Shown here piece by piece: positions 51,066 to 60,262 of a stretch of 64,000 nt of DNA. Source of the DNA: Candidatus Caccoplasma merdavium (lineage in GTDB: Bacteria > Bacteroidota > Bacteroidia > Bacteroidales > UBA11471). Where the stretch lies: the NCBI GenBank assembly GCA_018715595.1, contig DVLI01000019.1, positions 90,987-154,986 of the forward strand, given 5' to 3'. The notes under the pieces are model-generated. The model searched no databases. It had not been told where the DNA came from and saw only the letters and a program-made list of their open reading frames with translations. The position numbers and the translations under genes were made by a program. Numbering within the stretch: position 1 is the stretch's first letter; every line of letters begins with the position of its first letter.

Positions 51066-52346
51066 ATGCTCGATAGAACAACTCCGCCGCTTGTCAGGGA
51101 GGTCACGACGCTGACATTCCCTGTTGTCGAACCCACTGCGCTTCCCAATGGCATACCGCTGTATGTCATTGACCGGGGCGAGCAGGAACTTTCGCGCCTC
51201 GATATTCTTTTCTCTGCCGGGAAAGTCGACGAGACCCACCCCTTGACCGCCCGCCACACCGTTGCCATGTTGCGGGAGGGGGCCGCGGGGCTCTCATCGG
51301 CTTACATTGCCGAGAAGCTCGATTATTACGGGGCTTCTTTGCAGACATTGGCCACCCAGCGTAACACCTATATTACGCTTTATGTGGCCAACCGGTATTT
51401 CTTCGACATACTGCCGCTCCTTTATGCCTTGGTGGCCGAGCCCGATTTCCCCGAAGCCGAGTTTGCCACGCTCAGGGAACGCAACCGGCAGGCGCTCTTG
51501 GTCGATATGATGAAGGTCAACGTATTGGCATCGCGGGCTTTTTCAGAACAGTTGTTCGGAGCCGAAAACCCTTATGGACAATCGGAACAGCCCGCCGACT
51601 ACGATACCCTCACCACACAATATTTGAGAGACTTCCATCGCCGCTATTACACGGCACGCCAGTGCCGGCTTGTGTTGTCGGGGCGGATAACCGATGAAAT
51701 GAAAACGGCTGTCATTGACACCTTTGCCGCGCTGCCCCAAGGGGAGGCGCATGCACCGCTTTATTTCCCGGTCTCTTGCCATGATGGCAACCATTACCGC
51801 TTTGTCGAGAAGGTCGGCGCGTTGCAGTCGGGCATACGGGTGGGACGTTTCCTGGTGGGACGCGAGCACCCCGACCATCATCTCCTCAGGGTGCTCAACA
51901 CCCTTCTTGGCGGATACTTCGGGAGTCGTCTCATGTCGAACATTCGCGAAGAAAAAGGATATACCTATGGCATACAGTCGTCGGTCGTTACCTATCCCGA
52001 TGTCTCTTACGGTGTCGTGCTGACGCAGGCGGCGACCCGGTATGTGAAACCCCTTCTCGAAGAAATCTTCAAGGAGTTTGACCGTTTGCGCGAAGAGCCG
52101 GTCGAAGCCGATGAGTTGCACATGGTGCGCAGTTACATGACCGGTGAGTTGTTGCGCCTTTTCGATTCCCCCTTCTCGTTGGCCGAGGTATTTGTGACGC
52201 TCTTGGCCAACGACCTCGATTTTTCCTATTTCGACCGGCGCTTCGAGGCGATACGCTCGGTAACTGCCGAACAGTTGTTGGCGGCCGCACGTTGTTACCT
52301 CGGCCGGGAAAACTTCTACATAACCGTGGCCGGACAGGAACATTAA
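51066..52346 (+). CDS. M16-family protein lacking the zinc-binding motif
   Basis: The protein is 426 aa, one M16 half-pair unit. The N-terminal domain has the fold of the active subunit (LDILFSAGKVDETHPL...YYGASLQTLATQRNTYITLYV). However, the HxxEH metal motif is replaced by His-Thr-Val-Ala-Met (ARHTVAMLREG), so Glu and the second His are lost. The C-terminal domain keeps the substrate-binding segment SNIREEKGYTYGIQSSV. Bacterial M16B enzymes work as heterodimers of one zinc-bearing and one inactive subunit like this. No active partner is in the window. It starts 8 bases after kdsB. Confidence 0.85.
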   Translation: MLDRTTPPLVREVTTLTFPVVEPTALPNGIPLYVIDRGEQELSRLDILFSAGKVDETHPLTARHTVAMLREGAAGLSSAYIAEKLDYYGASLQTLATQRNTYITLYVANRYFFDILPLLYALVAEPDFPEAEFATLRERNRQALLVDMMKVNVLASRAFSEQLFGAENPYGQSEQPADYDTLTTQYLRDFHRRYYTARQCRLVLSGRITDEMKTAVIDTFAALPQGEAHAPLYFPVSCHDGNHYRFVEKVGALQSGIRVGRFLVGREHPDHHLLRVLNTLLGGYFGSRLMSNIREEKGYTYGIQSSVVTYPDVSYGVVLTQAATRYVKPLLEEIFKEFDRLREEPVEADELHMVRSYMTGELLRLFDSPFSLAEVFVTLLANDLDFSYFDRRFEAIRSVTAEQLLAAARCYLGRENFYITVAGQEH

Positions 52347-52370
52347 CCGTTCTCCTAAAATATCACTATT

Positions 52371-52850
52371 ATGAAGAAAAAATTGACCATCGCGCTGGTA
52401 GCGCACGACAACCGCAAGGCCGACTTGGTGGAATGGGCCGTCTTCAACTCCGACGAATTGTCGAAACATCACCTTGTGTGCACCGGTACAACCGGTTCTT
52501 TGGTGAAAGAGGCTTTTGAAGAAAAAGGGGTTACGGCCGATATTACCTGCATGAATTCGGGGCCGTTGGGAGGTGATGCCGAGATTGCGGCTCTTGTCGT
52601 ACAACACAAAATCAATCTGGCCATATTCCTTATCGACGACCTCAATCCCCAACCCCATGAGGCCGACATACAGATGTTGTTGCGCCAGTGCCGCGTGCAC
52701 AATGTGCCCATTGCCTGCAATCGGTACAGTGCCGACCTGATGATTACCAGCACGTTGTGGGACAACGACGAGTATGTGCCTTCGACGCCGAAGTACATTG
52801 CCTTCGATCGTGAGGCTGTAATGGCCCGGCTTGCCCAAGAAAAAGTTTAA
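52371..52850 (+). CDS. mgsA: Methylglyoxal synthase
   Basis: The protein is 159 aa, the typical size. It converts dihydroxyacetone phosphate to methylglyoxal and phosphate, a bypass that relieves phosphosugar stress. Conserved segments are IALVAHDNRKADLVEW, CTGTTGSLV, NSGPLGGDAEIAALV (carrying the catalytic Asp) and FLIDDLNPQPHEADIQMLLR, all close to E. coli MgsA. Its stop overlaps the stop of the convergent aldehyde dehydrogenase gene. The gene starts 24 bases after the M16-like gene. Confidence 0.94.
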   Translation: MKKKLTIALVAHDNRKADLVEWAVFNSDELSKHHLVCTGTTGSLVKEAFEEKGVTADITCMNSGPLGGDAEIAALVVQHKINLAIFLIDDLNPQPHEADIQMLLRQCRVHNVPIACNRYSADLMITSTLWDNDEYVPSTPKYIAFDREAVMARLAQEKV

Positions 52851-54214
52851 CGCAGGATTCGTTTTATAAGAGGCAATTTCCCGGCAAACGGTGCAAACTT
52901 GATGCCGGGATTGAGCCTCGTTGTGTTTCTTAATACCGCGCGGGCGTGGCTGAATGTGTAGAAACTTTCTTTTCCGTGGTAACGTCCCATGCCGCTCTCT
53001 CCGATGCCGCCAAACGGCAGATGGGAATTGGCAACGTGTGCAACCACGTCGTTGACGCATGCTCCTCCCGAGGAGGTGTGCGACAAGACCTTTTCGATTT
53101 CTTTTTTCTTCTGCCCGAAGTAGTAGAGAGCCAGCGGTTTCTCCCGACTGTTGACAAAGTCGATGGCTTCGTCGAGTGTCGTGTAGGTCAGAATCGGGAG
53201 TAGGGGGCCGAATATCTCCTCCTGCATGATGCGCATGTCGGGGGTGATGTGCGACAGCAGTGTGGGGGCCATATACAAGTCATCGACGTCGTAGGTGCCC
53301 CCGTGTTCGATGACCCCTTGTTTGGTCAGCAGCAGAAGTTCGTAGAATCGTTTTAGATTGACAATGCGTGGATAGTCGCTGTTGTGCCGCGGGTCTTCAC
53401 CATATTGTCGCACGATTTCTTGCCGCAGCCTTTCGATAAAGGCAGCCTCCACATCGCGATGTACCAATAGATAGTCGGGTGCGATGCAGGTCTGACCGCA
53501 GTTCAGGAATTTCCCCCATACGATGCGTCGGGCTGCCGAGCCTAGGTGTGCGTCGCGGTGCACGATGCAGGGGCTTTTCCCGCCCAGTTCCAAGGTGACG
53601 GGGGTCAAGTGCCGGGCTGCCGCGGCTGCCACCCGGCGTCCGAAAGCCGACCCACCGGTATAGAAAATATAATCCCATTTCATTTCGAGCAGTCGGTCGG
53701 TTTCCCGGTTGTCGGCGTCGATGCACAGGACATGCCGGCAGTCGAAACTTTCATCGATGATTTGCCGGCATATCTCTTGGGTGTGCGGGGCATGGGGTGA
53801 GCATTTCACCGTCACACAGTTACCGGCGGCGACGGCTCCGATGAGCGGCGTAAAGACCAGTTGGAAAGGATAGTTCCAGGGTGCCAGGAGAAGGACCTGC
53901 CCGTAGGGTTGGTAGGTAACATGGCTTTTCGAGCCGAAAAGGAAGAGCGGGGTGTGCCGGCGTTGCGGGGCTGACCACTGTCGCAGATGGCTGATGGTGC
54001 TTCGCAGCTCATTCAAGACAAATCCTATTTCGGTGGTATAGCTCTCATAGGCCGACTTGCGCAGGTCGTTTTCGAGAGCCGTTGTTATTTCATGCTCATA
54101 TTTGATGATGGTCTTTTGCAACCGTTTCAGGGATTGCTTCCGGTATTTGAGCGAGAGGGGATTTTGTTTCCCGAAAAAAAGACGCTGGGCTTCGATACGT
54201 TCGTTATCGTTCAT
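52847..54214 (-). CDS. NAD(P)-dependent aldehyde dehydrogenase (class 3 type)
   Basis: The protein is 455 aa, the length of the ALDH3 group, which lacks the N-terminal extension of ALDH2. Segments are the NAD region LLLAPWNYPFQLVFTPLIGAV, FYTGGSAFGRRVAAAAA, the catalytic Glu in VTLELGGKSPCIV and nucleophile Cys243 in KFLNCGQTCIAPDY. The EEIFGPLLPILTY and LPFGGIGESGMGRYHG segments complete the family profile. It oxidises aldehydes to acids; the substrate is not readable. The promoter at 54249-54279 matches this start. It ends overlapping the mgsA stop on the other strand. Confidence 0.93.
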   Translation of the reverse strand: MNDNERIEAQRLFFGKQNPLSLKYRKQSLKRLQKTIIKYEHEITTALENDLRKSAYESYTTEIGFVLNELRSTISHLRQWSAPQRRHTPLFLFGSKSHVTYQPYGQVLLLAPWNYPFQLVFTPLIGAVAAGNCVTVKCSPHAPHTQEICRQIIDESFDCRHVLCIDADNRETDRLLEMKWDYIFYTGGSAFGRRVAAAAARHLTPVTLELGGKSPCIVHRDAHLGSAARRIVWGKFLNCGQTCIAPDYLLVHRDVEAAFIERLRQEIVRQYGEDPRHNSDYPRIVNLKRFYELLLLTKQGVIEHGGTYDVDDLYMAPTLLSHITPDMRIMQEEIFGPLLPILTYTTLDEAIDFVNSREKPLALYYFGQKKKEIEKVLSHTSSGGACVNDVVAHVANSHLPFGGIGESGMGRYHGKESFYTFSHARAVLRNTTRLNPGIKFAPFAGKLPLIKRILR

Positions 54215-54248
54215 TTCGAGAAAAATTTCGGTTTAGGTAAAGCAGGAG

Positions 54249-54279
54249 CAAAGGTATGGCTTTTCTTTGACAAGCCAAA
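54249..54279 (-). promoter_or_regulatory. Promoter of the aldehyde dehydrogenase gene
   Basis: On the minus strand TTTG (54279-54276), 19 bases, TACCTTTG (54256-54249), 35 bases before the start. Confidence 0.65.
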
Positions 54280-54419
54280 TCGAATGCCGTGAAACAATCG
54301 CTCTTGGCGATGGAAATGTCGTTACGGGGACAGTAAGGCCGTGTGCGGTTTTGTGTCGCGCCGACCAAACCAAAGCGCCTTGGAAATGGTTATATCGTCA
54401 GACAAAATATTCAGGTCTG

Positions 54420-55847
54420 ATGAAAAAAAGAAGCTCTTTGCGATTCCTCTTTGGGGTCGTGGCCGTGGTGGCGGGAAGTCTCCTGTCGGCTTCGGCACAG
54501 CATACGGCGGGTGAAAAACATCTCTCCCGGCCTTTGCCCGAACAGTGGGCCGAAGACAGCCTGTTTGTGCAGCAGTTGCCGGTTACCGGCCGTTGGTGGC
54601 TCAATCTCGACGATACGTTGCTCGACTCCCTCATCACGGTGGCGTTTGCCAACAGTCCCGACCTGAAAACCCTCTTTTACAGGGTGCAGTCGGCACAGGC
54701 GGCTCTGCGTATGAAGCAGAGTGCCTACTATCCCTCGTTGCAGGCAAATTTCGGCTGGAACAAAAACCAGACCAGTGGCCGGGTGTCCGATGCGGGAACG
54801 CAGGCGCGCGAACAGTTTTTCTCGGGGGCCCTCACCACCTCTTGGGAGATAGACCTTTTCGGTTCCACGACTTTGCAGGTGCGTTCGCAGAAGGCTCAAT
54901 ATCGCATATCGATGGAGACCTACAACGCCGCATTGGTATCGTTGGCCGCGCAGGTGGCCTCGGCCTATGCCCAGTTGCGAGTATGGCAGCAACAGGAGGG
55001 GGTGGCCCGTCGGAATATCAGTTCACAGAAATCGATTCTCGAAATGACCGAGGTACGCTACCAAACGGGACTGGCTTCGCAACTCGATGTGGCACAAGCC
55101 CGTTCGGTCTATTTCAGCACCCTTGCCACCGTGCCTTCCATCGAAGCCGGGATAACCGTGCAAATCAATGTCCTGGCTTTGCTGGTCGGAACCCACCCTA
55201 CGGCCTTGATTCCGGTACTGGAAAAAGAACGTCCCATTCCCGATTTCCGCACGATAGTCCCCGTGGGTGTCCCGGCCAACCTGTTGCGGCAACGTCCCGA
55301 CATACGGGCTGCCGAGCAGTCGGTCGTGGCGTCCGCCGCATTGGTGGGCGCTTCCCGGTCCGACTATCTGCCCCGTTTGGTGTTGAACGGCTCGATAGGT
55401 TTTGCGGCGCGGAACATGAGCGAATTTTTCGACCACCGGAGCCTCACTTACTCCATTGCTCCCTCGCTCACATGGACCCTTTTCCAAGGACGCCAATACA
55501 CCCAGGCCAGCCGGCAGGCGAGAGCCGAGTGGCAGGCCAGCATCGAGCAGTACAATCTGGCCGTGCTGACGGCGGTGCAGGAAGTCGACAACGCGATGGC
55601 CTATTACAAGGGAGCCGTCAAGCAGTTGGGGGTGCTCTACGATCTTGTGGAGCAGGGTAAAATCACCCTCACCCTTTCTCTCGACCTTTACAAGCGGGGC
55701 CTTTCTACGTTCCAGAATGTCCTCGATGCGCAACGCTCCTTGCTCGATTACCAGAACGGACTGGTGTCGGCGCAGGGGATAGCGCTCTCGGCGGTCATCG
55801 ACCTTTACCGGGCTTTGGGCGGAGGTTGGGACAATACCTCGGAATAG
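54420..55847 (+). CDS. TolC-family outer-membrane efflux protein
   Basis: The protein is 475 aa with a signal peptide (MKKRSSLRFLFGVVAVVAGSLLSASAQ). It has the NodT/TolC double repeat of coiled-coil helices and barrel strands: TVAFANSPDLKTLFYRVQSAQAAL, a central SWEIDLFG segment, then RQRPDIRAAEQSVVASAALVGASRSDYLPRLVL and YKRGLSTFQNVLDAQRSLL. The common lipoprotein Cys is absent; the signal ends in Ala-Gln. It forms the outer channel of the tripartite pump encoded by the next two genes (33 and 17 bases apart). No consensus promoter is visible in the 200 bases upstream. Confidence 0.93.
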   Translation: MKKRSSLRFLFGVVAVVAGSLLSASAQHTAGEKHLSRPLPEQWAEDSLFVQQLPVTGRWWLNLDDTLLDSLITVAFANSPDLKTLFYRVQSAQAALRMKQSAYYPSLQANFGWNKNQTSGRVSDAGTQAREQFFSGALTTSWEIDLFGSTTLQVRSQKAQYRISMETYNAALVSLAAQVASAYAQLRVWQQQEGVARRNISSQKSILEMTEVRYQTGLASQLDVAQARSVYFSTLATVPSIEAGITVQINVLALLVGTHPTALIPVLEKERPIPDFRTIVPVGVPANLLRQRPDIRAAEQSVVASAALVGASRSDYLPRLVLNGSIGFAARNMSEFFDHRSLTYSIAPSLTWTLFQGRQYTQASRQARAEWQASIEQYNLAVLTAVQEVDNAMAYYKGAVKQLGVLYDLVEQGKITLTLSLDLYKRGLSTFQNVLDAQRSLLDYQNGLVSAQGIALSAVIDLYRALGGGWDNTSE

Positions 55848-55880
55848 TTGTGTTGAATGGCAATATAAATAAGAAGTGTG

Positions 55881-56996
55881 ATGATGTTTCGGAGTTTATA
55901 CATTTCCCTTTTGGCTGCGGCACTCTCCCTGCAAGCGTGTCGGGAGAAGCCGTCGGCTACTCCCGTGGCGGTGCCCGACATAACGGTGGCATATCCGCAG
56001 CAGCGTTCGGTTACTTTGTATAAGGAGTATCCCGGCTACATATCGGCCTGGAATGCGGTCGATGTCGTGGCGAGGGTGTCGGGCTATTTGTTGGAAAGCT
56101 ATCCGGTATCGGGTGCTGTTGTAAACAAGGGCGACTTGCTCTATGTGATAGAGCCCACCCAATACGAAGATGCCGTGAAACAGGCCGAGGCGGGAGTCCT
56201 CGACGCTCGTGCCACACTCGATTATGCCCAGAACAATTACACCCGCATGAAGGAGGCGCGCAGCAGCAACGCCGTGAGTGAGATAGACCTGATACAGGCT
56301 CGCTCCAACATGCAGATAGCCGAGGCCGCGCTGTCGAATGCCGAGGCCGCATTGAACACGGCACGGACCAATCTGAGCTATTGTTATATACATGCGCCTT
56401 ACTCCGGACATATCTCCCTGACGGCCTATTCCGAGGGCGGATACATTGCGGGGCAATCTTCTCCGGCTCGCATGTCGACCATCTATCAGGATTCGGCCGT
56501 GTATGCCTATTTCTCGATAGAAGACGCACTATATCTGAAAATCGTCGAGAACCTGCGCAAGACCCAGCCCACAGCCGCCGACCGCCGGGTGATGGTTTAT
56601 ACTCGGGAAAACGCCGAACCCTATTCGGGCACGGTCGATTATCTGGCGCCCAACATCAATCTCTCTACCGGGACGATTACGTTGCGCGCCGCGGTAAGAA
56701 ACCCCCGCGGGGAATTGAAAGACGGCCTTTATGTAACTGTGCGCATCAAGTCCGATTATAAAGAAAATGCCCTTCTTGTCCCGAGCCTTTCCATCGGAAC
56801 CGACCAACTCGGGAAGTACCTCTATGTTGTGGGTGCCGACGACAAGGTCAGGTATCGGCATATCGAAACCTCCGGCACGGTCGACGATACCCTGACCATC
56901 GTGGAAAATGGTTTGCGGCCCGACGAACGCTTCGTGACCCGGGCTTTGCTGAAAGTGCGTGAGGGCATGACCGTGCGTCCGGTGCTTGCACCGTAA
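55881..56996 (+). CDS. RND efflux periplasmic adaptor (HlyD/AcrA type)
   Basis: The protein is 371 aa. A lipoprotein signal (MMFRSLYISLLAAALSLQAC) anchors it in the membrane. The order is a lipoyl-like half (SGYLLESYPVSGAVVNKGDLLYVIEPTQYEDAV), an alpha-helical hairpin (about 95-150), the second lipoyl half (YCYIHAPYSGHISLTAYSEGG), a beta-barrel and a membrane-proximal domain (ALLVPSLSIGTDQLGKYLYVV). It joins the RND pump to the TolC-like channel in the periplasm. The start could be either of the ATGs at 55881 and 55884. Confidence 0.93.
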   Translation: MMFRSLYISLLAAALSLQACREKPSATPVAVPDITVAYPQQRSVTLYKEYPGYISAWNAVDVVARVSGYLLESYPVSGAVVNKGDLLYVIEPTQYEDAVKQAEAGVLDARATLDYAQNNYTRMKEARSSNAVSEIDLIQARSNMQIAEAALSNAEAALNTARTNLSYCYIHAPYSGHISLTAYSEGGYIAGQSSPARMSTIYQDSAVYAYFSIEDALYLKIVENLRKTQPTAADRRVMVYTRENAEPYSGTVDYLAPNINLSTGTITLRAAVRNPRGELKDGLYVTVRIKSDYKENALLVPSLSIGTDQLGKYLYVVGADDKVRYRHIETSGTVDDTLTIVENGLRPDERFVTRALLKVREGMTVRPVLAP

Positions 56997-57013
56997 TTAT
57001 AAATTGACAAGAT

Positions 57014-60000
57014 ATGTTTTCAAAATTCTTTATCGACCGTCCTGTTTTTGCTACGGTACTGGCACTCCTCATGGTGCTGGCCGGGATTGTGTCGCTCGAA
57101 GTCCTGCCCGTGGCGCAATTTCCCGATATCACTCCGCCCACGGTACAGGTGTCGGCGGTATATCCCGGTGCGAGTGCCGCGACGGTGGCCCAGTCGGTGG
57201 GAACGGTTATCGAGGAGCAGGTAAACGGGGTCGACGGCATGATATACATGAGCTCGACCTCCTCTTCATCGGGCAGCTACACCTTGACGGTCACGTTTGA
57301 GGTGGGTACCGACATCGACATGGCTACCGTCTTGGTGCAGAACCGGGTGGCGATAGCCGAAGGCAACTTGCCCGAAGCGGTGGTGGAACAGGGCATTACC
57401 ACGCGCAAGCAATCGACCGACATCGTGTTGTTGCTGGCTCTTGAATCCGATTCGACGCTGTACGACGGGTTGTACCTCTCCAATTATGCGCAGCTCCACT
57501 TTACCGATGCGTTGTCGCGTCTGCCCGGTGTGGGCAGCGTGAAGGTGTTCGGTGCTGGGAGTTACAGCATGCGGGTATGGCTCAATCCCGAGCTGATGCG
57601 TATGCGCGGGGTTACGCCCTCCGATGTCTTTGCGGCCATACAGGCACAGAATGTCGAGGTCTCGGCCGGGACGGTCGGCAGTCAGCCGATCGACGAGCCG
57701 GTCGATTTCCAGTTCACCCTCACGGCACGAGGTCTGCTCACGACTGCCGAGGATTTTGGCAATTTGGTCATAAAGGTTTTGCCCGAAGGAAATTATCTGC
57801 GTCTGCGCGACATTGCCCGAATCGACCTCGGCAGCCAGACCTACAACGTCGCATCTACCCAAAACGGCCGGAAGTCGGCTTCGATGGCGGTGTATCAGTC
57901 GCCCGGTTCCAATGCGTTGAGTGTCTCCAAGCTTGTCAGGGAAGAGATGGACAAGTTGACCGGGAATCTGCCGGCCGGTGTGCATTATGAGGTGGTTCTC
58001 GACACGACCGATTATGTGTCGGCTTCGGTCGATGAGGTGTTGAAGACATTTGTCGAAACGACACTTTTGGTCATATTGGTCATTCTGCTGTTCCTGCAAA
58101 ACGGTCGGGCTGTCATCATACCATCGCTCACCATACCCGTTTCTCTGGTAACAACCTTTGCGGTCATGCACCTGTTTGGTTTCTCCATCAACATGCTGAC
58201 CCTCTTCGGGCTGGTGTTGGCCATTGCCATCGTGGTCGACGATGCCATCGTGGTGGTTGAGAATACGACCCGCCTGCTCGATACCGGAAGGTATTCGACC
58301 CGTGAGGCGGTTATCCGGGCCATGGGCGAGATTACCGGACCGGTCATCGGGGTCGTGCTGGTGCTGATGGCGGTGTTTATCCCCACGGCTTTTGTGGCCG
58401 GCGTTACCGGCGAGCTCTACAAGCAGTTTGCCCTTACCATTGCGGCCGCGACATTTTTCAGCGGGCTCAATTCGCTGACCCTCACGCCGGCTCTCTGCGC
58501 CCTCTTCCTGCGACCGTCGGCTCCGACCCGGAATTTGGTCTATCGGGCTTTTGACAAGGGGTATAATCGTCTCGTGTCGGTATATACGTCGCTCGCCTCA
58601 TGGCTCATACGGCGTCCGGTGTCGACGGCCGTGCTGTTTCTCCTCTTCTCGACCGCTGCGTTGCTGCTCTTTTGGCGGTGGCCCACTTCGTTTATTCCCG
58701 AGGAGGACCAAGGTTATTTTGTGGTGTCGGTGCAGTTGCCTCCGGCATCGAGCCTCCAACGCACCGAAGCGGTTGCGGCTCGGGTGGGAGCGTTATTGTC
58801 CGACTATCCCGAAGTGGTTTATTATACGGCCATCAATGGCTTTTCCTTGATACAGGGTGGCGAAAACTCCAATACCTCCACCTTTTTTGTGATTTTACAG
58901 AATTGGAACTTGCGCAAAGGGAAAGGAAGAAGCGTGTTCGATATTATCGCCGACTTCAACCGTCGCGTGCAGTCGGTCGAAGAGGCGGTCGTCTATGCGG
59001 TGAACCCTCCCGCCATTCCGGGACTGGGGGTGAGCGGCGGTCTGGCCTTGGAGCTGCAAGATCGGAATAACTTGGGAACGAACGAACTCGAAAATGCGGT
59101 CGATGCCTTGTTGGCGGCTACCTCAGAAACTCCTCAACTGGCTTCAATGAACAGTGCTTTCCAGGGAAACTCTCCCCAGTATTTCCTCCATATCGACCGC
59201 GACAAGGCCAAGATGCAGGGCTTGAAGATCGATGACATTTTCACGACTCTTTCGCTCTATTTGGGTTCGGCATATGTCAATGACTTTGTCGATTTCGGAC
59301 GTGTTTATCAGGTGAAAATCGGGGCTGCTGCCGATAGCCGCGCCCGCATCGACGATGTGTTGAGGCTGAGCGTGCGCAATGCCGCGGGCGATATGGTGCC
59401 CTTTTCGTCGTTTACCACGATAGAAGAACGGCTGGGTCTGTCGACCGTGTCGCGTTACAACATGTATTCGGCGGCGGCCATTACGGCGGTTACCGCACAA
59501 GGATACAGTTCGCAGCAGGGTATCGATGCCGTGGAACGGCTCATCGACCGTGTGCTGGGTGACAATTTCGGTTATGAATGGACGGGAACCACCTATCAGG
59601 AGACGCAGGCCGGCGCGTCGATAAGTCTCATTTTCTTGTTGGCCCTGCTGGTGGTGTGGCTGGTGCTCTCGGCGCAGTATGAGAGTTGGACCACTCCGGT
59701 GGCCGTCCTGCTGGGTCTCCCGTTTGCCCTTCTCGGCGTTGTTGCCGGTTGCTTCCTTATGGGGCTGTCGGTGAGCATATACACGCAGATAGGCGTTGTC
59801 CTTCTCATTGCCCTGTCGGCCAAGAATGCCATTCTCATCGTCGAGTTTGCCCGCGATTACAGGGCGCAGGGCGAGTCGATAGAGCAGGCTGCCATCGAGG
59901 CCGGCCGGGTGCGTCTGCGGCCTATCCTCATGACCTCGCTCGCTTTTGTGTTGGGCGTGATGCCCTTGATTTTTGCTTCCGGTGCCGGAGCCGCAAGCCG

Positions 60001-60163
60001 CATCGCCTTGGGAACGGCGGTCGTCTTCGGCATGGCGGTGAACATGATATTGGGTACGTTGTTTATTCCCTGTTTTTATTGCCTGATGCAGCGCCTCGAA
60101 GAGCGGCTGTTCCGGCCGAAAAAGCAACGGCCGCCCGAGAGGAATACCTTGCCACAAGTTTAA
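57014..60163 (+). CDS. RND multidrug efflux permease (AcrB/HAE1 type)
   Basis: The protein is 1049 aa with the standard RND layout of two six-helix halves and two large periplasmic loops. Membrane helix 1 is [20 protein letters not shown]. Helix 4 carries the proton-relay aspartates ([18 protein letters not shown]). The loops have [20 protein letters not shown] and GQV-type porter segments, and the second half has [20 protein letters not shown]. It is the inner-membrane engine of a drug or metabolite pump, encoded last in a TolC-adaptor-permease operon. Substrate unknown. The operon ends at a strong terminator. Confidence 0.96.
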   Translation: MFSKFFIDRPVFATVLALLMVLAGIVSLEVLPVAQFPDITPPTVQVSAVYPGASAATVAQSVGTVIEEQVNGVDGMIYMSSTSSSSGSYTLTVTFEVGTDIDMATVLVQNRVAIAEGNLPEAVVEQGITTRKQSTDIVLLLALESDSTLYDGLYLSNYAQLHFTDALSRLPGVGSVKVFGAGSYSMRVWLNPELMRMRGVTPSDVFAAIQAQNVEVSAGTVGSQPIDEPVDFQFTLTARGLLTTAEDFGNLVIKVLPEGNYLRLRDIARIDLGSQTYNVASTQNGRKSASMAVYQSPGSNALSVSKLVREEMDKLTGNLPAGVHYEVVLDTTDYVSASVDEVLKTFVETTLLVILVILLFLQNGRAVIIPSLTIPVSLVTTFAVMHLFGFSINMLTLFGLVLAIAIVVDDAIVVVENTTRLLDTGRYSTREAVIRAMGEITGPVIGVVLVLMAVFIPTAFVAGVTGELYKQFALTIAAATFFSGLNSLTLTPALCALFLRPSAPTRNLVYRAFDKGYNRLVSVYTSLASWLIRRPVSTAVLFLLFSTAALLLFWRWPTSFIPEEDQGYFVVSVQLPPASSLQRTEAVAARVGALLSDYPEVVYYTAINGFSLIQGGENSNTSTFFVILQNWNLRKGKGRSVFDIIADFNRRVQSVEEAVVYAVNPPAIPGLGVSGGLALELQDRNNLGTNELENAVDALLAATSETPQLASMNSAFQGNSPQYFLHIDRDKAKMQGLKIDDIFTTLSLYLGSAYVNDFVDFGRVYQVKIGAAADSRARIDDVLRLSVRNAAGDMVPFSSFTTIEERLGLSTVSRYNMYSAAAITAVTAQGYSSQQGIDAVERLIDRVLGDNFGYEWTGTTYQETQAGASISLIFLLALLVVWLVLSAQYESWTTPVAVLLGLPFALLGVVAGCFLMGLSVSIYTQIGVVLLIALSAKNAILIVEFARDYRAQGESIEQAAIEAGRVRLRPILMTSLAFVLGVMPLIFASGAGAASRIALGTAVVFGMAVNMILGTLFIPCFYCLMQRLEERLFRPKKQRPPERNTLPQV

Positions 60164-60205
60164 GGAAATGGTATTCTGCGGCCCTTCTTGTTGATGTTAC
60201 CAAGA

Positions 60206-60242
60206 ACAAGCGGGCCTGAGCATTGCGCTCAGGCCCGCTTGT
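60206..60242. terminator. Terminator between the RND operon and the DPP III gene
   Basis: ACAAGCGGGCCTGAGC (60206-60221) and GCTCAGGCCCGCTTGT (60227-60242) form a perfect 16-bp stem around ATTGC. It serves both convergent units. Confidence 0.85.
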
Positions 60243-60262
60243 GTGTCGAATGGCCGATGATT

